The translations under genes and the position numbers were made by a program. DNA of 64,000 bases, taken from the NCBI GenBank assembly GCA_013398055.1, contig VZRS01014168.1:467142-531141 (forward strand). The letters run 5' to 3'. A model generated the notes under the pieces. The model did no database searches, was not told the DNA's origin, and was given only the letters and a program-made list of their open reading frames with translations. The DNA comes from Ifrita kowaldi (taxonomy: Eukaryota > Chordata > Aves > Passeriformes > Cinclosomatidae). Shown piece after piece: positions 1-10,157 of the stretch (its first letter is position 1; every line of letters starts with the position of its first letter).

Positions 1-795
1 ATGGGGAATGATCGTGTGCATGTCCCCTTAGGCGCTATCCGGGCAGGCTGGAGGCAGGCTAGTGACCCCTTAGAGCAGCGCTTGTACTGAGCCCAGATTT
101 CTCGAGACATCCCCTGTGCGTGCACGCAGAGAAGTCCACTTGGGCTAAACCGCGATTTGGCGTGTGTAGATGAGCTGGTCCGTATGACCACCGCCACAAA
201 CTTGGTGATCCGTCCCGGGTTTCAGAGTCTGCTGTCCCTTTAATGTCTGGTTTGACAGCTTTGGGTGAGGAAGCACTTCCAACAGCTGTCTTCTTGGCAG
301 TGCACCAAGCGCCGGCTTAAAGGGTCCCCGGCTGGAGCGGCTTCACCTTCTGCCTCAGAACAAACCCAGCGATTGTTTCGTTTTCCGGCTGCTTTTCTAG
401 GAAGGAGGGACTGTGTTGTGGCTCTGTGCTTGCCTTTTGTGCTGCAGCTCGACGATTCCATTCAAACTACATACATTCTGTCTAAAAATTCTTTTCTGCC
501 TCTGCGATTATGTGGGTGGTAGCCCCATTTCGATTGAAAATTAGATGTGTTTTAAAAAACCCATCTCATTAAACTTACTAAGCTTTCAGAAATCCTTGTT
601 CTTTGCTCATTTCATGTGTATTACATACTTTTACAGATCTGTATCTGACTGCAGATGATGGGCATACCCTGTTTTTGCCATCAGTTATTTCATTACTGCT
701 TTTACCTGATGTATTTTGTCAGTTAATACTGGTACTTGGTCAGAGTATTTTCAGGGAGAATAACATCTGTTTTGTTTTCTTTCCTTTATTATCAG
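1..795 (+). other. MYCN: MYCN intron 2, 3' portion
   Basis: This stretch lies directly upstream of the MYCN last coding exon and ends in a good 3' splice site. I see no MYCN exon 2 coding sequence in it, so exon 2 must lie before the window. The first 450 bases are more GC- and CpG-rich than the flanking desert, as expected near a CpG-island gene. Open frames here carry no recognisable protein. The frame that runs into exon 3 is open from about 603, but it begins with TTG rather than ATG and is read-through of intron sequence. Confidence 0.85.
761..795 (+). other. MYCN: 3' splice site of MYCN intron 2
   Basis: A pyrimidine-rich tract occupies about 768-793 and ends in TTATTATCAG, with the AG at 794-795. 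A plausible branch-point adenosine lies in the TAAC at 761-764, about 30 bases upstream. The exon begins at 796 with two bases that complete a codon started in exon 2. Having one codon base before the intron matches the exon 2/3 phase of MYC-family genes. Confidence 0.85.
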
Positions 796-1397
796 AAGAT
801 GATGAAGATGAGGAGGAAGAGGACGAAGAAGAAGAAATAGATGTTGTTACAGTGGAGAAAAGGCGCTCTTCCACCAACAAGTCTGTTACCACCCTTACTA
901 TTACAGTGCGTCCTAAAAATACCACTTTTTCATCAGTCAGGACACAGCAGAATGGACTGATTCTAAAGCGTTGCGCCCCAATTCACCAGCAGCATAATTA
1001 TGCCGCTCCTTCTCCATTTGTGGAGACTGAAGAGGCTCCACCACAGAAAAAGTTAAAAATCGAGGTGCCCCGTCCAGTAAAACCCATGATCCAACCAAAG
1101 CCTAAGAGTTCAAGTCCCCGAAACTCTGATTCAGAGGACAGTGAACGCCGACGCAACCATAACATCCTGGAGCGTCAACGACGTAATGATCTACGGTCAA
1201 GTTTCCTCACATTAAGGGACCATGTTCCAGAACTGGTTAAAAATGAGAAAGCTGCAAAAGTTGTGATCTTGAAAAAAGCCACTGAATATGTTCATTCTCT
1301 TCAGGCAGAGGAGCAGAAGTTACTGCTAGAAAAGGAAAAATTGCAAGCCAGACAAGAACAGTTGCTAAAGAAAATAGATTACAAGCGGACTTGCTAA
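796..1397 (+). CDS. MYCN: MYCN proto-oncogene, last coding exon (exon 3), partial gene
   Basis: N-Myc is a nuclear transcription factor that dimerises with MAX and binds E-boxes (CACGTG) to drive growth and progenitor proliferation. The exon encodes 200 residues; full-length human N-Myc is about 464. In exon-local numbering: acidic run 1-14 leading into EEEIDVVTVEKRR; a conserved block with HQQHNYAAPSP at 64-74; NLS-like PPQKKLKIE at 82-90; serine/acidic SPRNSDSEDSE at 107-117; basic region plus helix-loop-helix about 117-169, including ERRRNHNILERQRRND; leucine zipper about 170-195; end KRTC and stop TAA at 1395-1397. The basic helix-loop-helix is nearly identical to mammalian MYCN as I recall it. 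NILERQRRND and the C-terminal RTC separate it from MYC and MYCL. The frame is intact. The start codon, MYC boxes I-II and exons 1-2 lie outside the window. Confidence 0.97.
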
Positions 1398-1449
1398 AGT
1401 TTTTTTGTTTTGGTTTTTTTTTTTGGCTGACCAGGACAGTCATTGCCAC

Positions 1450-1457
1450 TTTGCACA
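1450..1457 (+). promoter_or_regulatory. MYCN: miR-19 seed match (8-mer)
   Basis: TTTGCACA is a full 8-mer match to the miR-19 seed and lies 53 nt after the stop codon. miR-19 belongs to the miR-17-92 cluster, itself a target of MYC proteins. The match is seen directly; function is inferred. Confidence 0.5.
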
Positions 1458-1866
1458 TTTTTGATTCTTTATAAAAACTTGTGTTTTTTGACGTTAAGAA
1501 TGTTGGTTTTAATTTCAATCCAGTCCCTGAAGTAATCAACAGGCTATATTATCCGGGTACGGAGCAAATGGATGTTCTTGCAAGGAGTTTATTGCAAGAC
1601 TACCAAACAACAATGGACTGCCTTTGTTTTTTCTTCTTAAGAACTGTAGATGGTGGGGATTTTTTTTTTTAAAGTGTTGTGAGCATTTGGAGCTGCTGAT
1701 GACATCTAGTTGAGTTTTAAAATGTTCATTCCTAAGTTTTATGGTGCTTATGTTCTAACAGATGTTACTTTCTGTAAATACCATCTACACACTTGCCTTT
1801 TGTACATGTCTTGGGTTATGAGAGGTGGCTTTTGCTGCCAGTATTAGACTGGAAGTTCATACCTAA

Positions 1867-1882
1867 GTACTGTAATACCTCA
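1867..1882 (+). promoter_or_regulatory. MYCN: Adjacent miR-101 and let-7 seed matches
   Basis: GTACTGTA at 1867-1874 is an 8-mer match for miR-101. TACCTCA at 1876-1882 is a 7-mer-A1 match for let-7, starting one base later. Both microRNAs are reported regulators of mammalian MYCN, and the surrounding UTR looks conserved. Confidence 0.7.
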
Positions 1883-1933
1883 ATGTTTGAGGAGCATGTT
1901 TTTGTATACAAATATATTGTTAATCTCTGTTAT

Positions 1934-1941
1934 GTACTGTA
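1934..1941 (+). promoter_or_regulatory. MYCN: Second miR-101 seed match (8-mer)
   Basis: GTACTGTA is a second full miR-101 8-mer, 67 nt after the first, in a conserved-looking part of the UTR. Confidence 0.65.
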
Positions 1942-2225
1942 CTAATTCTTACATTGCCTGTATACTTTAGTATGATGCTGATACATAACTAAATTTGATA
2001 CTTATATTTTCGTATGAAAATGAGTTGTGAAAGTTTTGAGTAGATATTACTTTATCACTTTTTTGAACTAAGAAACTTTTGTAAAGAAATTTACTATATA
2101 TGCCTTTTCCTAGCCTGTTTCTTCCAGTTAATGTATTTGTTAATGTTTGGTGCATAGAACTGGGTAACTGCAAAGTTCTGTGTTTAATTTCTTCCAATGA
2201 TGTACATTTAGTGCTGCGTCTTATA

Positions 2226-2243
2226 GCACTTTGAAATACCTCA
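2226..2243 (+). promoter_or_regulatory. MYCN: miR-17-family and let-7 seed matches near the UTR end
   Basis: GCACTTT at 2226-2232 is a 7-mer-m8 match for the miR-17/20/93 family. TACCTCA at 2237-2243 is a second let-7 7-mer-A1 site. They lie 11-28 nt before the poly(A) signal, so a longer or shorter 3' end would not remove them unless cleavage moved far upstream. Confidence 0.6.
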
Positions 2244-2253
2244 TGTTTATGAA

Positions 2254-2259
2254 AATAAA
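2254..2259 (+). terminator. MYCN: MYCN poly(A) signal AATAAA
   Basis: A canonical AATAAA sits in the same context (GAAAATAAATAGC) as the terminal signal of the mammalian transcript as I recall it. Cleavage is expected about 15-25 nt downstream, near 2275. T-rich sequence follows at 2281-2296, which could serve as the downstream element. Confidence 0.8.
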
Positions 2260-2298
2260 TAGCAATTACATGATGTGCCATTTACTATTTTTATTTTA

Positions 2299-2304
2299 AA
2301 TAAA
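2299..2304 (+). terminator. MYCN: Possible second MYCN poly(A) signal
   Basis: A second AATAAA lies 45 nt after the first (TTTAAATAAAAACTTT). It could give a slightly longer transcript ending near 2320. No downstream element stands out. Confidence 0.45.
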
Positions 2305-2320
2305 AACTTTAACTTTGCAA

Positions 2321-3764
2321 TGTTGATGAAATACAAAAAGCGTGGTCCCATACCCTGGGCACTTCAACTCTCAGACTATAGGTGACACTTTACAAAGGTC
2401 AGCTGTGCAGGACATTTCCATTTCTGGTTAAAAATTAATTGTAGTAAGAAGTATTTTCCTGTTATGTCATACTTGCATTGTCATGATCATCCCAGGGGAC
2501 CAGATGAACCACAATTAATGGAATGACTCCTGTGTCTTGCAAAGACTCCTCGAATATCCACTGTACCCAGAGAATTGTGAGGGATCAGAAACATGGCTAG
2601 CAAACTTCTGCCAAGGGACTGGCCTCTGTGGCACGTAGGTGAAGAAGTAAATGATGGAGGTAGACGTGCCAAAGCACAGAAAATTAAATATTTGTAGTAA
2701 ACAAAGATCTTAAATGCTTAAAGCTGTCCATCATTGCATCAGAGAATTAATGTTGTTTTTTGTAGTTGAAGGTCCTGTTTGTTACTACATGTGTTAAGTT
2801 AGTAAAATTTAAAACCTCAGGGAAGATACAGAGCCAGGAAGTGTGCATCAGATGAACATGGGACTTGGTTGTCTCAAGAGCTGGCATTTGGTGTGATGGG
2901 AGCAAGATGTTCAACTCTGTGAAATCTGTTTGGTTATTGTATTAAAGACTGTGAGACCAGGTAGTTGTTTTATTTCTAGTCTGTACAGGTGTTTTTGACA
3001 TTGTCTTTCCTCACACTGAATCTGAAAAATAAGAATTAATGACCAAATGGCCAGTAAGTACTTTCAGGATCCACTTGCAAGAAGTTCATCTGGGACATCT
3101 GCCCCTGCTTTAGCCACAAAAGAAGTAGCTTGTTCGGTGATGGAGGTACAGAAACCCTATATTTGCTATGAGGTAACAGGAAAAGCAGTGTAGGGGCAAA
3201 ATAGCCCCCACAGAATGGATGTGCCATATGTCCACCCTTACAGATCGCTGATGCATTCATAACCTCTTGGGTGTTCTTGGGACCTGGGCAGCTTCTCTAC
3301 CATGACCACCAACAACTGTACATAGTTCAGTGCAGTAAATCCAGATCTTCAACAGGCACAAATTGGTGTAACACTCTGGATTCAGCTAGGCCTACACAAG
3401 CATTTGAAGAAATGGCCTGAATAGACTTAAGATATAAATTCAGACTTGACCACAGTTGTTCCTTATATAGAATCTTTGTTTTGGTTCCCTTGAGATGCTT
3501 CTTCCACTTTCCAGCTACAGTGATAAAACAGTAAAAGACAGCCTAAGTAGAGACAATTGGTGTGGACAACCACAGGGTACATTTAATTTACTAGCTAAAA
3601 CAATTTTTAACCCCCTTTTTTATAGCAATTTCTGTTGAACTCTTGTACTGTTTTCAAACAAGGTATGAGTTAAATGAGTCTTCTTGAAGAAGGAAAGTCC
3701 CTTCCCCTTCCCCTTCTTCCCCTTCACACTCCTGGAGAAATTTGGTTCAAATCCTCCACTCAGA
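2321..3764. other. Intergenic sequence downstream of MYCN
   Basis: I see no gene here. Short open frames on both strands carry no recognisable domains. A pyrimidine-rich stretch of CCCTTCC-like units lies at about 3698-3725. GGTTCAAATCC near 3742 resembles a tRNA B box, but there is no matching A box or cloverleaf. Confidence 0.6.
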
Positions 3765-4045
3765 GCAAACTCTGGGTCAGATCAGGTTGCTCAGGGTCAT
3801 GCAACCAAGGCTTGAATATCTTAAAAGATTGAGATTGCATAGCCTCTTTGGACACGTGTTTTTTGACTACCATGACTGATACAAATTTTCATACTATCTG
3901 GAATTTTCCTTGTTGCAATCCTTGTCCATTGCCTCCTGTCTTTTTGTGCTTAACCTCCTGGAAGAGTCTGGTTCCACCTTGCCTGTAACCTCCCACTAGG
4001 GAGTTGAAGACAGCAATTACTTCTTTTTCTTCTTAAGACAACTCA
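3765..4045 (-). mobile_element. Old CR1 LINE fragment
   Basis: Read on the minus strand, this diverged segment follows the 3' portion of a CR1 element. Recognisable landmarks on the + strand are CAGATCAGGTTGCTCAGGG near 3778, TTGTCCATTGCCTCCTGTC at about 3922-3940, and GAAGAGTCTGGTTCCACC near 3960. Many substitutions and indels imply an old insertion. No terminal repeat or target duplication is visible, so the ends are approximate. Confidence 0.7.
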
Positions 4046-7000
4046 GTTCTGTCTTGTATTGTGGTAACCAAGAATTTAGGGTATAATAAATGTGTCAAAT
4101 ATTCAGATTTGTTTGGATATTCAACACAAATCCCATCTGAAAGCCCCTATTTCTTGCTATATAATGTGGGAGTCTTGGTCTGATTCTTTAGAATTCAGTG
4201 ATAAACATCCAACTGATGTCCATGGAGACAGAATCTGGCCCCATAATGCTCCCATATATTGTACTCTGCTGCTCTGTGCTGTACTAGCAGTACATTGGCT
4301 TTTTTTTTCCTTCTTTTAAACAGCTTTAAGGAGTTAATAGGTTTGTTTTCACATTGCTGCTGTAGGCAGCAATTTGTCAAGGACAAATATTTCTGGTATA
4401 AAAAATCTCAGTTGTAGGACGTTAAAAAAGTTACAGTTGTTAAATAGAAGATTTCTTTTGTATTTACATGATAAAAAGAATTGAGAGTTGTAGGAAAGAT
4501 AGCTTTGAAAAGAAGAAGTAAGCAATTAATTGTGTGATATTTTCTGAAGAATCAGTACAGTAGCCAGAAGGCTACTTAGAGAAGGACATAGAAACATAGC
4601 CACAGCCATAACAAAAGATCCTTTTGCAAGAGTGGGGAGTCCACAAGGACTTAGTCAAATAATTAATTGAGACACTATTTTTTTTTAATACATACCTGCA
4701 TTTGCATAACAAATGCAAACATATCTGTCTGGAGAATCAGATGTGGCAAGTACCTAATAGCTGCTTATTACAAAGCAGATATTGCTGATTGCTGAAGGGA
4801 AAACTGAATTAAGTTGATCTCAGTCTTATTGGATCTGCTATAAAAATTCCCAAGTTCTTTTTCATACAAGACAGAATTTGCTGATGGTGGTTTTCTCCAA
4901 AATCACATATCCCAGAGGATGCTCTCTTTCCCCCTTTCTGTTTATTTTCTTAAAAATACCACTAAGAACACAAGGGACTTGTAACACCAAAATGAAATGA
5001 TTCCTCCATAAACTAGTATAAGTAAAACACCAGTGGGAGACCTTAAAAAGGTGAAATGTGTTAATGGTGTCATTACCACTCGGTCACTTGTTGCCATGAG
5101 TGCTAAGGAAAGTGCGTTTCTCAAACCCCAAGCTGCTGTTACAGCAACTTATCACCAGGTCTTGGCAGGACTCCTTGAGAGATCATGAAATATATAATTT
5201 ACAGTTAGCTTCTGGGAAGTATACTGATACACCAAGCTAGAATAAAATGGCTTCAAATGGGTGACATTCTTAAGCTTGAATTTCCTGGCTTCTGGCTGGT
5301 TTAAATCAGAAGATGTCATTTTATTTAAAATATTAATTTTGTGATAATTAATGAATTTTTAATGTGCAATTGCCAAATGACACATGATTTATACCAGGGT
5401 TACTTTCTTCTCCTTGTGTCCATTTCCTGTTTCCCTTTCCTGTTCCCTGTCTCTTCTTTCAGGAACCCGAAGCCATCAAACTTAAAGGGATTTGAGGTGT
5501 CACAGCAACTCCTTTAAATTAACCAGGGATTTCATTAGAAACAGCAGATACAGAGCACTTCCAGAAATCTTGGAGGAAAGCAATGGTGCAAAACGTGGAA
5601 GAGCAGCTGACTGTAGAGCCAACATTATGGGTTTTGCCTCAGCACTTCTGGCTGCTCCTGGAGCATTGGTGAGCCTGAATTCAGAGCCCGTGGTCTGTGC
5701 CAAGACAAGCTTTCACTTCTGCTGGACTACCTGTCCGATTTGCTACCCTACAGTAGTTTTTTGCTGCCTATCTGCTTGTGCTGGCCCTGCAATGAGGCTT
5801 GGCTACAGTAAACCAGGCATTTTGCTGCTGGGTTGTATGATGTGATAATTCCTGCTGCCTGCACACCTGGAATTCTCATCCAGCTTTGTGCCTTTACTGG
5901 CCAGATCTTTCTCTCGATGAGATTATTGATATTTTTGCGCAACAGTCAATCCGGAGAAGATAAAATGAATTCTTGATGTCTGAACAATGGAGATTCCTTG
6001 TATGTGTGCTGTATGTATAGATTTAGATACATGCTGTGTGCACACAAGGGATTCAGTAAGTATTGATCCATGAGCCCTGCTAAATAAAGCCTAGTGTATA
6101 TTTTAACTGAGTAAGTTACAAGGCTGTCCACTTGGCCCTTTGAAGAAAAAGCAAACGAAGACATTTTGTTTCCTGTATTTATGATCACAACATGACACAC
6201 CTAAATAATGCAGCATTTTTTTTTTAAGTACCTACAGTGTAATTATAATTATTGGCAAGTATTTTTAAACTCCATGGTGAAATGGATGAGTGTGTAGACT
6301 TATCAGACTTAAAATTTATCAGACTTATAACTGAATTATGACCTATTTTTTACCGACTGTTACATTTGTTATGCATAATCATTGTTAGGCTCCACTTACG
6401 CTATTACAGATGCTCTATTTGTGAGCTATATCATTTGCTATCATATAGTGTTTCCATCTGGTATTATTTAGATAAGTGGAGACATTTTCATTTTACAGTA
6501 AAATAAGATTATTTAATTTTTCTTACTCTGTGCTCCCAATTTCCCAACCTCATTTGTCTGCTTTAAGTGTTTACTGCTTTCTATCTGCTTTCTATCTTCT
6601 ATACTGCATTTAGGGAGAGGAACTGTCTTCTGTGTTATCTGTTTGAGGCCAAAGTTAGATTGTCTCTGTGAGTGGCTGTATCAGTCATAAAGCTATAACA
6701 AGAGTCCTGTTCTCTAACAGCTACGTATAGCTTAGTTTTATATTAGGGGTAGGATGAGTCATGTTGTCTACATCTGTCTAGTTTCACCTTCTAATCTACA
6801 AGCTTTACAAGCATTACAGAGTTTTAAGCACCTAGTTGCTTAGCTTCCTAATTCTCCTTATGTAGTCAGCAGAGAGATGCAGGCTCTTCTCAGAGCACAG
6901 TCCAGAGCATCTGCATTGAGCTTTACCCGGAACGGGCCCAAGCACTGCTCTGTACCTTGAGGAAAGAGTGATCACAGCATGCAAGGGGTGATTATGGCAA

Positions 7001-7706
7001 CTGTGTTAAGGGCTGCTTTGTTGCTGCTGGGTACCATCAAGTTACTTGATCTGTAGCTGATCTTACTTACCACATGAAATTTAAAGCAATGATTTGGAGA
7101 AAACTGCAGGCTAATAGATTTGTTACTTAGAATAAAACGGCGCATGAATGTAGGATATATAGTTAATTTAATTGACATAGTCATTTCAGTTGCAATTAAA
7201 TAAAATATTTCAATGGCACTTATCTCCATTTTGCTTCCTAACACCATCAAAAATAAATACATAGTGTTTTAGCATTCAATGATTTCACTTCCTCACAGAA
7301 CAAATCAGTATAATTAGAATATTACTTGGATGGATATTTTTAGTATCTGTATACAAATACCATTTTTCTTCTGTAATACATGGCAATTACGTTTAAGCAA
7401 AATCTTGCTGCTTCAGTATGATACAGACTTAATAAAAAGTACATTGTAATTAATATTGTAATAAATTTAATTCCAATATCTAATTAATATTGCAATTCAT
7501 GGTGTAGGAGATGAAGGAACTATCTAATATCATACACACAGTTCAATGTTGGCTAGTACCTACAAATCCTCATAAAACATTTTTAAAAACACTTAGTAAT
7601 TTCTTCTTTTAAATTCCTAAGATCAATGTTAAAATATCCCTGAAATGTTGTTATGAATTTGCTTTTTAGTAGAGAAATTATCTCTGTCTTATAGAGTTGT
7701 CATTAG

Positions 7707-7760
7707 ATTTGGCACTCTATTCTTTTTGAAGCAATTTGGCACTTCATTTTTTTTGAAGCA
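7707..7760. repeat. Tandem duplication, 2 x 27 bp
   Basis: ATTTGGCACT...TTTGAAGCA occurs at 7707-7733 and again directly after at 7734-7760. The two units have equal length and differ at three positions. This is a simple local duplication with no coding content. Confidence 0.85.
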
Positions 7761-10131
7761 AATGTTCAGAAAGGAACAATGTCACAGAAAGGAAATTGCA
7801 CTGTTTCAGTGCTCAGCCACCCTCAGAATTTGGTCCTATAGAGCTAGAAGATAATACTTAGATTACTAAATCATGCGCTGAAATGAGAGTGGTGACATAA
7901 CGCCCTCTCCCTGAAAGTGATTTTTTATTTTTAAAGAGACATTTAGAGGCTCATCCTTGACATTTTTCCTCTACAAGAAATTTGCAGCACGTTTGGTTGA
8001 TCCCCTTAGAATTGCATGTACTCCTAATTAAGAGTTAGAAAATTCTTAGTAAAACAAAATCTAACAGGAAAGCAAACATACTCAGTTTTATCTAGAAACC
8101 TGGTCATCAAAAATGTACTGTAAGCTGTGGTTCTGAGGGCTTCCTATTTCTCATTTTCTCCTACAATTGTTAGTTGTGGTCATGGTTCCAAGGCAAAAAT
8201 CGTGAATCATATCCCCAATAATTATGATTACAAACATTTCTCTAAAAGCTCTACTTTAGCCCAAACAAGCCGGGGTAAACCAAAACTCATTTATTATTTC
8301 TCAGGTGTACAAGATAATATTGGTTGTGAAGTGTTGTGTTGGGAAGCCGTATCTTTATGAACACTTCCTTCAAACACATGCTGCTAATTGAAGCTATGTA
8401 ATGATGTAATATATTTAAATAATTTTTTATTATCTTCAGCCTTTAAACATTCTTATGCTGGTCTGATTAATTGTCTTTTCCTTTGCTTCCTTTAGCTAAG
8501 TAGTCCTGCAGGAGGCAAGGGAGATTCATCTGACCAAATACAAACTCCTTTTGGTCAATAAAGAAAACAGGTCTTTTTAGTGCACAATTAATTTCATTGT
8601 TAAGTGACTATTTAAAATGACACAAATTAATCTCACCCTGGAAGTGCTCATTTTTGGTATGGATTATGGAGAAGCCCTGATACAGGAACCAACATTGCAG
8701 ATGTCTAATGTGGAGTTTGGTTTAAGATACCTAAACCTGGATGCCTGTAGGTATCTAACTGAAAGCTTGGTATCTAGGTGCTGTTATAGTCAGTGAAGTC
8801 TGGGCAAGGATTCAGCATAGATGTCTGTTTTAGGGTGAACTGGATTAGTTCTTGAGGTTCAGTTCTCTCTACTGATCAGCTCTCCATTGCCTATAAAAGG
8901 CACTCCAGGTATATAGTGAACATATAAACACCTATGAATTAACACCTAATTTCAGTGCCTTAAGCTACAAGTTGAGTCCTGTCTTTCACTCATTTCATTT
9001 CACTTACACATTTTAAAGGTTTTTCTTGAACTAGTCAAGTAATCTTAAACCCAGTTCTGTCTAGTTCATCTTTTCTGCAACACTGAATATCCTTTTTGCT
9101 TTGGTTGTGTGTAATAGTATCTCCATATCTTTAGAATCTTTGGATTTCTTTCATCCCCTCACAAGCACTGTTTATCACCAATATATAGCAATATCCATCA
9201 CTGCCAGAAAACTGCTTGCATTACTGATAAAATTCCCTAAAACATCTCTGACATTACCATATTGCATGGTGGGCAGGACCTTATTCTCTCCTTCTCACAC
9301 CTACACAAAGCTCATTTACAGGGCATGTTGATACATTTCAGATGGCGATATACTGACAACATTCTAAATTAAATTAAATGATAGCACAGATCACTTTTTT
9401 TTTATTTATAAAAACCAAACAACCAGGAGAGGAGAAAAAAACAGACAGTAGATGAACATTTAGAAAAATCACTACTAACTTTTACATCTAGATTTATTAT
9501 TGGATCTCTGATAGTTTGAACTATTTCAGTGTTTCCCTTTTCTTGTTTCTACGACCTTACTCCAGTAGTTTTTATATTTCTTTGCTCCTTTAAAAAATAA
9601 TTTCACAGCTTCTGTGGTCTTCAATAACTATTCCATATTGCCCTATGCCTATTCCTCCTTTCATTCAAACACTTAAATGAGTCACACCTTTTTTCATGCC
9701 TTACAGTCTCACCTCTCCTACTAGTTCCAATTATGTCTCAATGTAATTTTTTAATTTAATTCTAAAATACAGAGTCCCATTCTGTGAACACTTGCTGGAT
9801 GGCTACAAGTCTGTTGACTTCATTCAGAGTTTATAAAGTAAGATGTTCAGACCTTCCAACACTTTTAAACAAAAACTGTAGGTATGCCAAGTTAAATTGT
9901 GCTGTATTTTACATTCTTTCCCATTCACTATTAACCTAGGAGCAGTTAAGTTACCATGAACTCCTTTGATATAGAAAATCACACATTTCTTTATGCTTTT
10001 GGTGTTGACAATATGCAATAAGCTGGAAGCTTTAGTTACATGAGCATGAGTGAAAATAAATACCTATTAGAAGCAGTCAAGAGTAAGGCATTTGGCCATC
10101 TATCCTACTGGAAGTGTTTAAAATTTACATT

Positions 10132-10157
10132 AAAAAACCCCATGTAAATGGGTTTTT
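10132..10157. repeat. Short A/T-flanked inverted repeat
   Basis: AAAAAACCCCAT is followed after a few bases by ATGGGTTTTTT, giving a hairpin with one unpaired C. Nothing nearby suggests it acts as a terminator or RNA gene. Confidence 0.6.

Larger units (their letters stand above)
1398..2275 (+). other. MYCN: MYCN 3' untranslated region
   Basis: This is the AT-rich 3' UTR, about 880 nt long and similar in length to the mammalian one. From about 1780 to 2265 it matches the human MYCN 3' UTR, as I remember it, over long near-identical runs (for example around 1840-2060). The part at about 1500-1740 is less familiar and probably less conserved. AU-rich stretches and microRNA seed matches suggest strong post-transcriptional control, as is known for mammalian MYCN. 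The end is placed about 16-20 nt after the AATAAA at 2254; a longer form could use the signal at 2299. Confidence 0.85.

Noticed and set aside
603..795. In-frame open extension upstream of MYCN exon 3
   Set aside because: It begins with TTG, encodes no known MYCN sequence and ends in a pyrimidine tract plus AG. It is intron read-through.
740..925. Serine-rich minus-strand open frame
   Set aside because: It is the antisense shadow of the acidic GAA/GAT/GAG run of MYCN.
3742..3752. GGTTCAAATCC as a tRNA B box
   Set aside because: No A box at the right distance upstream and no cloverleaf pairing.
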